Shown: positions 17,026 to 25,788 of the stretch, in pieces | Position numbering within the stretch: the first letter of the stretch is position 1 | How the letters are laid out: each line of letters starts with the position of its first letter | Source: Chloroflexota bacterium | GTDB taxonomy: Bacteria; Chloroflexota; Anaerolineae; Anaerolineales; UBA11579 | Length of the DNA: 64,000 nucleotides | Direction: 5' to 3' | NCBI GenBank assembly: GCA_013112575.1 | Contig: JABFGG010000016.1 | Coordinates: 32,511 to 96,510 of the forward strand | Notes under the pieces: generated by a model | What the model was told of the DNA's origin: nothing | What the model saw: only the letters and a program-made list of their open reading frames with translations | The model's database searches: none | Made by a program: the position numbers and the translations under genes

Positions 17026-18828
17026 ATGAAGCTGCTTAATGTAGATCTGACCAACCGAGAAACAAGCTGGGAAGAACTGGACCAGGAGAACCTCTCCCAT
17101 TATTTAGGGGGACGCGGCCTGGGTGTCCGCTACCTATACGATAACTTACCTGCCGGCGTTGACCCCCTAGGGCCGGAGAATATCCTTTCCTTTTGGGCAA
17201 GCCCCCTCATCGGTACTGGGGCGGTTTCCACGGTCAAGCTCTGCGCGGTCACCAAATCCCCTGCCACTAACACCATCCTGATGAGTTTGATGGGCGGCTT
17301 CTTCGGGCCCGAACTTCGCTTTGCAGGTGTGGATGCCATCGTCATCCGTGGGACCGCAAGCGAACCCTTGTACCTCTTCATTCAGGATGGCGAAGTCAAG
17401 TTGAAAGACGCCAGCCATTTGTGGGGCCAGACCACCCGCCAAACCGAGAACACCCTGGAAGAAGAACTGGGTCTCAAAAAGATGCACGTAGCCAGCATCG
17501 GCCAGGCTGGGGAGAACCTGGTTTCCTTTGCTGCCATCATGCACCAGGGTGACGCTATGGGCCGTGGTGGTATTGGGGCTGTGATGGGTTCTAAGAACCT
17601 CAAAGCTATAGTTGCCAGTGGCAAAGCTCGCCCTGCTATCGCCGACCCGGATGCCTATAAGGAAACCGTCAAACGTATCGCTGGTGTTTATAAGGAGTCC
17701 ATGCCCCTCAAACTCTTTGGTGCTACGGGCACCACCCGCCACGTTGACGGCCTCAACGAAAAAGTGCTTTATCCCACCCGCAATTTCCGCGAGGGTGCCT
17801 TTGAGGACTACAAAGAAGTCAATGCCGAGGCACTTTACAAGAATTTTGTTACCAAACGCGTCACCTGCCATGCCTGTTCGGTGCGCTGCCGCCGTGAAGC
17901 CGTGATAACTGATAATGGCTTTGGGGAGGTTGAAACCGAAGGCCCCGAGTATGAAACGCTGTGGGGTTTTAGCGGCAATTGTGGTTCTAATTCTATGGAA
18001 GCCGTTATCGCCGCCAATGACCTCTGCCTCGAGTATGGCCTGGACACCATCTCCACCGGCATGGTCATCTCCTTCGCTATGGAGTGTTTTGAGCAGGGCC
18101 TCATTACAAGCGAACAGATTGATGGCCTTGAGCTTAACTTTGGCAATCCCGATGCCATGGTTGCCATGATCCACCAGATCGCCAAACGCGAGGGACTGGG
18201 AGACGTGCTTGCCAATGGTGTCAAACGCGCCGCCCAAGAAATTGGCAGTGAAGCTGAGGATTATGCTATTCACGTCAAGGGCCTGGAACTGGCAGGCTAT
18301 GATCCCCGTGGAGCCAAAGGCATGGGCCTTGGTTATGCTACCTCGCCCCGTGGCGGCTGCCACGAGCGCGGCTACCCCCTCGAAGAATTGCTGGGCATTG
18401 ACCCCAACATCGACCGCTTTGCTTACGAAGGCAAAGGCGCTTACGTTAAAAAGAAACAGGATGAGGTCGCCGTCAAGGATGCCCTCGGCTTTTGTGTCCT
18501 CTCCAGCGCAGGCACAACCTTAGCAGATATGGCAGAGCTTTTTGCTAATAGCACAGGTATTGATATGGACGAGGCCACGCTACTGCACATTGGCGAAAGG
18601 ATCTGCAACCTCGAGCGCCTCTTTAACCTGCGCGAAGGCTTTACCCGCCAGGACGACACGCTGCCCAAACGCCTGGTCAAAGAAGCCATCAAGGGCAGCG
18701 ACGGCAACATGCATGCCGTTGATATCGAGCGCCTGCTGGATGATTATTACGCTGCGCGTGGTTGGGATGCGGAGGGTGTCCCCTCCTCAGAGACGCTTGA
18801 ACGCATGGGTTTGGGCGAGTCGCTGTGA
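17026..18828 (+). CDS. Aldehyde:ferredoxin oxidoreductase, tungstopterin family (first of three)
   Basis: About 600 residues from an ATG at 17026 after AAAAGGA; an upstream GTG-type start at 16984 would overlap ubiD and lacks a good ribosome site. The N-terminal AOR domain begins MKLLNVDLTNRETSWEEL, with the pterin-contacting LGGRGLGVRYLY and MGRGGIGAVMGSKNLKAI. The [4Fe-4S] ligands are C281, C284 and C288 (CHACSVRC) and C490 (DALGFC), nearly the numbering of Pyrococcus AOR. AORs interconvert aldehydes and acids with ferredoxin and use tungsten, matching tupABC upstream. It begins 10 bases after ubiD, so they are likely one operon. Confidence 0.93.
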   Translation: MKLLNVDLTNRETSWEELDQENLSHYLGGRGLGVRYLYDNLPAGVDPLGPENILSFWASPLIGTGAVSTVKLCAVTKSPATNTILMSLMGGFFGPELRFAGVDAIVIRGTASEPLYLFIQDGEVKLKDASHLWGQTTRQTENTLEEELGLKKMHVASIGQAGENLVSFAAIMHQGDAMGRGGIGAVMGSKNLKAIVASGKARPAIADPDAYKETVKRIAGVYKESMPLKLFGATGTTRHVDGLNEKVLYPTRNFREGAFEDYKEVNAEALYKNFVTKRVTCHACSVRCRREAVITDNGFGEVETEGPEYETLWGFSGNCGSNSMEAVIAANDLCLEYGLDTISTGMVISFAMECFEQGLITSEQIDGLELNFGNPDAMVAMIHQIAKREGLGDVLANGVKRAAQEIGSEAEDYAIHVKGLELAGYDPRGAKGMGLGYATSPRGGCHERGYPLEELLGIDPNIDRFAYEGKGAYVKKKQDEVAVKDALGFCVLSSAGTTLADMAELFANSTGIDMDEATLLHIGERICNLERLFNLREGFTRQDDTLPKRLVKEAIKGSDGNMHAVDIERLLDDYYAARGWDAEGVPSSETLERMGLGESL

Positions 18829-18883
18829 TGGTTACAGCGTAGTGAACTTGATGATTGCTGGTGTCTTTATGGTAGTTAGTGTA

Positions 18884-18904
18884 GGGGCGAACGGCTGTTC
18901 GCCC
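18884..18904. repeat. REP-like palindrome
   Basis: GGGCGAAC (18885-18892) and GTTCGCCC (18897-18904) form a perfect 8-base stem with a GGCT loop, within the wider string gtaggggcga...gcccgtgca. Similar GC-rich palindromes occur as dispersed intergenic repeats in many environmental bacterial genomes. Only one copy is seen in this window. It lies between two AOR-cluster genes and could equally act as a weak terminator or mRNA stabiliser. Confidence 0.5.
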
Positions 18905-18947
18905 GTGCAGGAAATCAACCTAATTTCTCACATCTTGGTGGTTGATT

Positions 18948-19610
18948 GTGACTAGCGTGTTTGTCATCACCGGCGCCAATGGGGGGCTGGGGGTAAGTTT
19001 GGCGCGGGAAGCACACCAACGTGGATTTCAAATTGAAGCTGTCAGCAGGTCGCCTCGTTCTCATGAACTCCCTGATGAGGTTGAATTCACCCAAATGGAT
19101 TGCGCCGTTCAGGATGAAGCAAGTGCCTACTGGGAAAACCTTGCTCAAAAGTATGCTGCCTCCCAGGACATCGTGCTGTTTAACAATGCCGGCAAATATC
19201 TGAATAAGCCCTTCACGGCTACAGAAATGGCCGAGATAGAACAGGCCTTCCAGGCCAACTTCTTTTCTTCTGTGTATATGAGCAAAGGCTTTGCCAGCCA
19301 TTTCAATTCGGGCACCATCATCAATTTGAACTCTTACGCCGGTTTGCATCCAAAGGCTGACCTATCTGTATATGGCGCGGCCAAGGCTGCTCAGGCGTAT
19401 CTTTATGCAGCCCTTCGAGAAGAATTACCCTCAGGGGCTTTTCGCATCATGAACCTCTACCCCCAGCGTATCAACACCTGGTCCGAGGAACGCGAAGCCG
19501 ACACCATCGATAAAACTGAAGCGGCCCAATGGATCATCGACATGGCTTTATTACGCGGCAGTTTTGAAATTACTGATTGCACCCTAGTCCCTTTTGGAGA
19601 GACCCCCTGA
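18948..19610 (+). CDS. Short-chain dehydrogenase/reductase
   Basis: About 220 residues. The start GTG at 18948 lies 6 bases after GGTGG; an in-frame TTG at 18942 is too close to that site. The cofactor motif ITGANGGLG is at the N-terminus, FNNAGKY is the NNAG motif, the catalytic serine is in NLNSYAG, and YGAAK gives YxxxK. SDRs reduce ketones or aldehydes with NAD(P)H. It sits between two AOR genes on the same strand and overlaps the spurious longer start of the next AOR, so it may process an aldehyde or alcohol in the same pathway. Confidence 0.88.
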   Translation: MTSVFVITGANGGLGVSLAREAHQRGFQIEAVSRSPRSHELPDEVEFTQMDCAVQDEASAYWENLAQKYAASQDIVLFNNAGKYLNKPFTATEMAEIEQAFQANFFSSVYMSKGFASHFNSGTIINLNSYAGLHPKADLSVYGAAKAAQAYLYAALREELPSGAFRIMNLYPQRINTWSEEREADTIDKTEAAQWIIDMALLRGSFEITDCTLVPFGETP

Positions 19611-19623
19611 TATTGGAGGCACA

Positions 19624-21528
19624 ATGCTTGGCGGTATATATGGCAAGATCCTGCACATTGATTTGACCTCTGGGGAAACCTTCATCGAAGAGCCGGGGGA
19701 AGATTTTTACCGTCTGCTGGTGGGCGGGCGCGCCTTCGTCGCCTACCTCCTGCTGCGCGATCTGGCGCCCAACACAGCCCCCCTCTCTCCAGAGAACCCC
19801 CTCATCATTGCGCCGGGCATCCTGCAGGGCAGCAATCTGCCGGGTGCGGGACGCCACGGCATCGGCGGTAAGTCGCCCCTCACCGGTGCCATCGGCAGTT
19901 CTGAGGTCGGCGGCTGGTGGGGCCACGAGTTCAAGAAAACGGGCTACGATGCCCTCGTGATACGCGGCAAAGCCGACAGGCCCGTCTATCTCTGGATCAA
20001 TGATGGTGAAGTCGAAGTCCGCTCCGCTGAGCATTTGTGGGGCCTGGAAACCGCGGTGGTCGAGCAGCATCTGCACGAAGAATTGGACGATAACAAGGTG
20101 CGCGTGGCCCAGATCGGCCCAGCTGGCGAGAACCTCGTTCTCTATGCTGCCATCATGCACGACATCAACCGCGCTGCTGGCCGTAATGGCCTGGGCGCTT
20201 TGATGGGCTCCAAGAACCTTAAGGCCATCGCCGTGCGTGGTAGACAGAACCCCAAACCTGTCCAGCGTTCGCGCCTCACCGCCGTTGCCAAATGGTTTGG
20301 CGAGAACTACAAAACCTTCATGGGCTGGGCCGCTGAGGGCATTGGTCAGGGCACCATGGAGGGCGTTTCCGTGTGGAGTTACCTGGGCGCTTTACCCACC
20401 CGCAACTTCTCCGAACCGGTATTTGATGAAGTCGAGGAGATCAGCGGGGACCGCATCTACGAGCTTTATTTGAAGGAACGTGATACCTGCCAGGCCTGCC
20501 CGGTCAACTGCAAACAGGTCTTTGAGCACGTCGATGAAGACCCCAAACGTAACGTTGACCCCATCTACGGCGGGGCTGAATACGAAGCTGTGGCGGCTTT
20601 CGGTTCCAACTGCGGTATTTCCGATGCCCTTGCCACCCTCAAGGCCAATGAACTCTGCAACGCCTATGGCCTCGATACCATCTCCGCAGGCATGTCCATT
20701 GCCTTTGTCATGGAGTGTTTCGAGAAGGGCATCTTGACCGCACAGGATACGGGCGGCATTGAGTTCCAATATGGCGATGCCGACGCCATGCTGCAGGCCG
20801 TTGAGTTGATCGCCGCACGCCAGGGCTTTGGGGATGTCATGGCCGATGGCGTGGCCCGTATGAGCGCCCGCTTTGGCCCCGAGACCGAGCCCTTCAACCT
20901 CACCATCAAAGGTCAGGAGTTGCCCCTGCACGAACCGCGCCTCAAGCACGGCCTGGGGGTCGGCTACGCTCTCGCTCCTATGGGTGCCGATCACATCGTC
21001 AACGTGCAGGACCATTACTACATTTCGGACAGCTTCAACCTGCAGCGCGTCAACGCCGTTCTGGATGTCCCCCTGGCCCCCATCACCAATCACGGGCTGT
21101 ATGAGGAAAAATTGCAGCTTATGCACAATGAGATCAACTGGCAACATTTCCAGGACTGCGCCGTAAGCTGCCACCATTTTGCTTACGCCTACGACCATCT
21201 ATCAGAAGCCCTCTCCGGGGTGACCGGTCTTGAATACAGCATTCAAGATGTGCTCGATGTCGGTGCCCGCGCCCAGACGCTTTCGCGCCTCTTCAACCTG
21301 CGGGAAGGTTTTTCGGCGGATGATGATCGGCTGCCGGACCGTTTGATGAAAGCCTTTTCCAGCGGCCCATTGGCGGACGTTGAAATTAATGTGGAGCGGT
21401 TTGACTGGGCCAAACGCCGCTTTTTCGAACTGATGGCCTGGGACCCCGAAACGGGCGTGCCTACGGATGAATGCCTGCGCGACCTGGAACTCGACGGTTT
21501 GTTGCAGGATGTTGAGCTAAAGAGGTAA
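19624..21528 (+). CDS. Aldehyde:ferredoxin oxidoreductase, tungstopterin family (second of three)
   Basis: About 634 residues from an ATG at 19624, 6 bases after GGAGG, opening MLGGIYGKILHIDLTSGE. AOR signatures include LVGGRAFVAYLLL, the GRNGLGALMGSKNLKAI pterin loop, the cluster ligands C289, C292 and C296 (CQACPVNC), and a later FQDCAVSC (C512, C516) where the fourth ligand is expected. It is about 35 residues longer than the first copy, and the sequences are clearly diverged, so the three probably differ in substrate. It abuts the third AOR gene. A ferredoxin partner gene is not seen nearby. Confidence 0.92.
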   Translation: MLGGIYGKILHIDLTSGETFIEEPGEDFYRLLVGGRAFVAYLLLRDLAPNTAPLSPENPLIIAPGILQGSNLPGAGRHGIGGKSPLTGAIGSSEVGGWWGHEFKKTGYDALVIRGKADRPVYLWINDGEVEVRSAEHLWGLETAVVEQHLHEELDDNKVRVAQIGPAGENLVLYAAIMHDINRAAGRNGLGALMGSKNLKAIAVRGRQNPKPVQRSRLTAVAKWFGENYKTFMGWAAEGIGQGTMEGVSVWSYLGALPTRNFSEPVFDEVEEISGDRIYELYLKERDTCQACPVNCKQVFEHVDEDPKRNVDPIYGGAEYEAVAAFGSNCGISDALATLKANELCNAYGLDTISAGMSIAFVMECFEKGILTAQDTGGIEFQYGDADAMLQAVELIAARQGFGDVMADGVARMSARFGPETEPFNLTIKGQELPLHEPRLKHGLGVGYALAPMGADHIVNVQDHYYISDSFNLQRVNAVLDVPLAPITNHGLYEEKLQLMHNEINWQHFQDCAVSCHHFAYAYDHLSEALSGVTGLEYSIQDVLDVGARAQTLSRLFNLREGFSADDDRLPDRLMKAFSSGPLADVEINVERFDWAKRRFFELMAWDPETGVPTDECLRDLELDGLLQDVELKR

Positions 21529-21531
21529 GTG

Positions 21532-23235
21532 ATGATGAAGGTATGGAGAGTTAACGTAAACACGCAAGCATCAAGTATCGAGGATGTTCCTGAAAGCTGG
21601 AACGCTTTGGGTGGGCGCGGTTTGCTTGCCCGCATCTTGTTGGATGAAGTGCCACCGACTTGCGAACCTCTGGGGCCACACAACAAACTGATCTTCGCCC
21701 CCGGCTTGCTGGTCGGCCACCGCCTTTCCAGCCTGGATCGCATCTCCATTGGTGGCAAAAGCCCCCTTACTGGTGGCGTCAAAGAGGCCAATGCCGGAGG
21801 CCGTACGGGCTACCACCTCACCAGCCTGGGCATCAAAGCCCTCATCATCGAGGACCAGCCGCAGGATGAAGCCTGGAGCGTATTGCACCTCAGCAAAGAC
21901 GGTGTGCGTTTCGATGACGGCTCCGCTTACGTCGGCCTGGGAGTCTACGATACGGCTCCTCAGCTTCTGGAGCGTTATGGCGAAGACGTCGCCATTGCCC
22001 TGATCGGCCCGGGCGGCGAGATGAAGATGCTCGCCGCAGGCATCCAGAACATCGATAAGGATAAGGTGCCCTCTCGCATTGCGGCCCGCGGCGGCCTGGG
22101 TGCCCTGATGGGCTCAAAATACGTCAAAGCCATTGTCATCGATAACGAGGGTGGCGAGCGCCCACCCCTCCATGACAAGCCCGCCTTTAACCAGGCCAAA
22201 AAGGACTTCACCGTTGCCCTGGTCAACCACCCCCAGACCACCACCTACACCGACTACGGCACCCCCGCCATGACCAGCATGTGCAACCATTTCGGGGCCT
22301 TGCCCACGCGCAATTTCAGTTCCGGCAGTTTTGAGCATGCCGAGAAGATCGGCGGGGACTACCTGCGTGAACTGCTCCTCAAACGCGGTGGTGTCAGCGA
22401 CCCCACCCACGCCTGTATGGCCGGTTGCTCCATCAAATGCTCCAATGTCTTTGGCGATGAAAGCGGGGAACACGTCATCACTTCCCCCATCGAGTTCGAG
22501 ACCATCGGCCTGATGGGCTCCAACTTGGGCATCGACAGCCTGGATGTCATCGCCGAGATGAACCAGGGCGTCAACGACCTGGGTCTGGACTCGATTGAAA
22601 TTGGGGCCGCTATGGGCGTGGCCTGTGATGCTGCTTTGATGGAATTTGGTGATGGGGCCCGTGCCCTGGAATTGATCGAGGAGATGCGCGCTGGTACACC
22701 CCTTGGACGCGTGCTGGGCAACGGCGCAGCTATCACTGGCGAGGTCTTTGGCGTGGAGCGTGTGCCGGTCGTCAAGCGCCAGGCGCTTTCGGCCTACGAT
22801 CCGCGCGCCATTAAAGGCACCGGCGTGACCTACGCCACCTCCCCCCAGGGAGCCGATCACACTTCGGGCCTCACTATCCGCGCCCAGGTCAAACACACCA
22901 AACCCGAAGGCCAGGTGGATGTCTCACGCGCCGCGCAATTTAACATGGCGGGCTACGATACCTTGGGGGCCTGCATCATGGCCGGCTTTGGTTTTGCCGT
23001 GGCGCCGGAGACCATCAGCGGCTTGCTCAACGCCCGCTACGGCTTTGACATGCCACAGGACGCCCTGCAGCAGTTGGGGGTACAGACCATTGAACTGGAG
23101 CGGGAATTTAACCGGCGGGCGGGCTTCACCAAAGCCGACGACCGTTTGCCGGAGTGGATGACCCGTGAGCACCTGCCGCCCATGAACGCCGTCTTTGATG
23201 TGCCTGAAGAAGAGCTGGACGCGATCTTTGACTAA
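21532..23235 (+). CDS. Aldehyde:ferredoxin oxidoreductase, tungstopterin family (third of three)
   Basis: 567 residues from an ATG at 21532, 6 bases after AGAGG; GTG at 21529 and ATG at 21535 are alternatives. Family features include ALGGRGLLARILLDE, SIGGKSPLTGG, AARGGLGALMGSKYVKAI, and the cluster ligands C295, C299 and C303 (CMAGCSIKC) with C481 (DTLGACIMAG). The C-x3-C-x3-C spacing differs from the C-x2-C-x3-C of the two neighbours and marks a different AOR subfamily. It is the last gene of the cluster, and a 136-base gap with no other gene follows. Confidence 0.9.
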   Translation: MMKVWRVNVNTQASSIEDVPESWNALGGRGLLARILLDEVPPTCEPLGPHNKLIFAPGLLVGHRLSSLDRISIGGKSPLTGGVKEANAGGRTGYHLTSLGIKALIIEDQPQDEAWSVLHLSKDGVRFDDGSAYVGLGVYDTAPQLLERYGEDVAIALIGPGGEMKMLAAGIQNIDKDKVPSRIAARGGLGALMGSKYVKAIVIDNEGGERPPLHDKPAFNQAKKDFTVALVNHPQTTTYTDYGTPAMTSMCNHFGALPTRNFSSGSFEHAEKIGGDYLRELLLKRGGVSDPTHACMAGCSIKCSNVFGDESGEHVITSPIEFETIGLMGSNLGIDSLDVIAEMNQGVNDLGLDSIEIGAAMGVACDAALMEFGDGARALELIEEMRAGTPLGRVLGNGAAITGEVFGVERVPVVKRQALSAYDPRAIKGTGVTYATSPQGADHTSGLTIRAQVKHTKPEGQVDVSRAAQFNMAGYDTLGACIMAGFGFAVAPETISGLLNARYGFDMPQDALQQLGVQTIELEREFNRRAGFTKADDRLPEWMTREHLPPMNAVFDVPEEELDAIFD

Positions 23236-23371
23236 GGAAACTAGCTATGGAGACCATTTTTCCAAGCGGTTTATGTGGTTAATGTACTTACTTTAGATGG
23301 TTTGGTGTGGGAAACTTACTTTCAACTATCGGCTGGATCTGGAATAATTATCTCACAATGAAGAAAAGGGG

Positions 23372-25465
23372 TCATATCTTTTCCCTTCGTTGTTCAATTA
23401 GCACTATGTAATCAAGATAGAATTTTATTAGAGTTGGGGCATTGTTTAATAGGGCCTGACGTTCATCTATATCAGGTGGTGCACCATGACCTCGATCATT
23501 TCGCTCAATTCTAAGGAAGTGTAAGGCCGTTTCATCTGTAATTAGACCAACATTGCCTGCCCACCGAATCATATTAAAAAGTTTTTCCAAATCCTTTCTC
23601 GAAACAGTAAAAAGATCTCTATCCCTTGCCTCTACCATATACCGTTTTAGAGTATATTCAAATATTTTCCCTAGCTGGAATAGAGCCAAATCTATGCTAT
23701 CTAAATTTACCAAGTTAAGAGCCCTATTGATTTCGGTAACCAATTTTTGATCATTTATCTGTGTCAGTTTTCTCGAGAACTCGTGTGCAGCTGTTCTCAG
23801 TCTACAAACGATCTGATTTGAACCATTCCTCACTTTTTCAATATCATTCATGTTTTCAATTGCGCTATATATAGAGGCCGGTGCGCAGTGTATCTCAGAG
23901 GATACAAGGTCCCGAATTTTTACTAATTCAAGCTGATTGTTAAGTTGTTTTTCTAAAAGTCTTCGTATGGTACTCTGAACGAGTTCTCCAACTGAAGTAT
24001 CCTTTGCTAAAATCTCTAGTTTTGTTAATTTGGATCGGTAATTGCGATCAAATATTGCTGCTTTCCGTTTGCGTTTACCTTCCCGTCGATTTACCAGTTT
24101 GATAGCAGGGGATTTCAGTATCGAATTGTAAATTCCTTGTGGACTTATATCTGGTTCGAGGTTTGATATTTCTTGCGCTACTGCTGTCACAAACATCTCA
24201 TCTGTCTCATTACTAAGAAATACTAATTCGATGTACTCACATAGTTTTACTTTGCCGATAACTTTTTCTCGAGTCTTTGCTTGATTTGATGCGACCGGAG
24301 TCAAGCCCCAATCGGTGAGGGCGAATAAGTCAGTGCCAACTCGGACAAACCGGTTGTCGTAACCTAAGTAAGAATCAATAGCTGATTCGGATACGGGTCT
24401 TCTAGCGCTTACAAAATCATAAATGTCTTGTGAGGTTAATGGTTCGCCAGATGCATGCAATGAATACTCCATTAAATCAAGGACATAATCCGTAGAATAA
24501 TTTTGCCAGTCACTTAGAATCCATCCACCATTTCGTCCAATTGAATCGAAGCGCTCATCATTTGATAATCTATTACCAATGTTATGGGCATTTATTCTTG
24601 ATGCTTGGCCATGCTTAAATGCTTCTTTATTCAGTGTTACAGCTAACTGCTTGGATTGAATCGCTTCCCCTGTATTGTGCAAAATCCTGTAAGCTTTATC
24701 TGCGATAGATCGCAATTTGTCATATCTTATTTGAATCGTTCCATCATCCAGACGCTCAATATCAAACGAAAGATCTATCGCGAGATTTATTTCCTCATCA
24801 TTAAATCTTGCCCTAGCTGCCCTCTTTTTGTTTATAGCAATCTTTATTTCGTCATAAGGCTTTGCAATTGCTAAATCCCGAAGATAGGTGAATACAGCAT
24901 GCATTGCGGTTTTTATTCTTTTAATTTTAGTCGGTTCGAGTGCCCAAGCATAAGTTTGATCCGATACAGTAGTTTTTAAACCAATTTTTTCGTATCCAAA
25001 AAGGGTCAAGAGCAATCCTAACAAGTGGAGGTTGATATTTGCTTCCGCGAAGTGTTCTTTTGTATGAATCAATATTGCATCTTCACTAACCACTTTGTTT
25101 AGGCTGTTTAGGCTGTTTCTGAAACGCTGAATACGCTTCAAGAATGAACTATTCAACATCACGTTTCTTTGTTCATTGACACCAGTATTTATTATTTCCC
25201 CTAAATTTGTTAAGGCCCTTTTTTCAATCTGACGGATTCTTTCACGAGAAACATCATAGAGTATTCCTATTTCGTCAAGTGTTAAGATAGTTCGACCATT
25301 TAAACCAAACCGGTATTCTATGATTGAATACTCACGAGCACGTGTCTCTTCCCCAGTAATATGAAAGAAATCCTGTATTATCTTTGACAACCAATCATCA
25401 AATAAGAGAGAAATATTGTTTACATCAAGTGGAATTTCAATCAAATGCCTAGTATGCCCAGCCAT
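23372..25465 (-). CDS. Sigma-70 region 4-like HTH / HARE-type winged-helix / HEPN-like multidomain protein
   Basis: 697 residues, ATG after GGAGG. Residues 46-90 closely resemble sigma-70 region 4.2 (EYRFGL, then LTLDEIGILYDVSRERIRQI). Regions near 250-330, 325-390 and perhaps 405-460 look like HARE-HTH or RNA polymerase delta-type winged helices (SKQLAVTLN, SQDIYDFVSARR with GTDLFALTDWG). The last 120 residues are helical and contain R655-N-D-R-G-H660, the R-x4-H motif of HEPN RNases or DUF4145-like domains. There is no sigma region 2, so it is not a full sigma factor. It is clearly AT-richer than its neighbours and stands alone, suggesting transfer. Transcriptional regulator or RNA-targeting defence protein are both possible; I do not know a characterised relative. 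Confidence 0.6.
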   Translation of the reverse strand: MAGHTRHLIEIPLDVNNISLLFDDWLSKIIQDFFHITGEETRAREYSIIEYRFGLNGRTILTLDEIGILYDVSRERIRQIEKRALTNLGEIINTGVNEQRNVMLNSSFLKRIQRFRNSLNSLNKVVSEDAILIHTKEHFAEANINLHLLGLLLTLFGYEKIGLKTTVSDQTYAWALEPTKIKRIKTAMHAVFTYLRDLAIAKPYDEIKIAINKKRAARARFNDEEINLAIDLSFDIERLDDGTIQIRYDKLRSIADKAYRILHNTGEAIQSKQLAVTLNKEAFKHGQASRINAHNIGNRLSNDERFDSIGRNGGWILSDWQNYSTDYVLDLMEYSLHASGEPLTSQDIYDFVSARRPVSESAIDSYLGYDNRFVRVGTDLFALTDWGLTPVASNQAKTREKVIGKVKLCEYIELVFLSNETDEMFVTAVAQEISNLEPDISPQGIYNSILKSPAIKLVNRREGKRKRKAAIFDRNYRSKLTKLEILAKDTSVGELVQSTIRRLLEKQLNNQLELVKIRDLVSSEIHCAPASIYSAIENMNDIEKVRNGSNQIVCRLRTAAHEFSRKLTQINDQKLVTEINRALNLVNLDSIDLALFQLGKIFEYTLKRYMVEARDRDLFTVSRKDLEKLFNMIRWAGNVGLITDETALHFLRIERNDRGHGAPPDIDERQALLNNAPTLIKFYLDYIVLIEQRREKI

Positions 25466-25788
25466 ATTATTGCCTCCATATGAAACTAATATATCATCAT
25501 TCCTTTTGTACTAGCTAATAAGAGGTCAATTCCTGATTATTTTTAAGGGGCTTTTCCAAACGTCAGCTATTTGATAAGGAGTGTATTTTCCTCTGTCCTT
25601 GGAGCGTACATTAAACATACATACGGGTACATTAATTCACCCAATTTTGCCCTTCTCCCAGCTAAATACCCCCACATTCGCTGCTTGAAATTTAATCAAA
25701 CCCACATCTGGCGGTCCTAGTACCCACCCCCTGCAAACACCCTACATACCCTACATTAACTACATTAATCAGGTGCTTGGCATCTACG
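25466..25788. other. Intergenic region with four TACATTAA repeats
   Basis: No gene is seen in these 323 bases. TACATTAA occurs four times (25607-25614, 25628-25635, 25752-25759, 25761-25768), as two close pairs 21 and 9 bases apart, with related TACATAC strings nearby. They lie upstream of the minus-strand multidomain gene and downstream of the nucleoside phosphorylase, so they could be regulator sites or remnants of an insertion junction. Confidence 0.45.

Noticed and set aside
17167..18363. 398-codon minus-strand open frame
   Set aside because: It is antisense to the first AOR; it arises from codon bias on the coding strand.
23372..25465. Alternative sigma factor
   Set aside because: Only region 4-like sequence is present; region 2 and core-binding helices are missing and the rest is unrelated.
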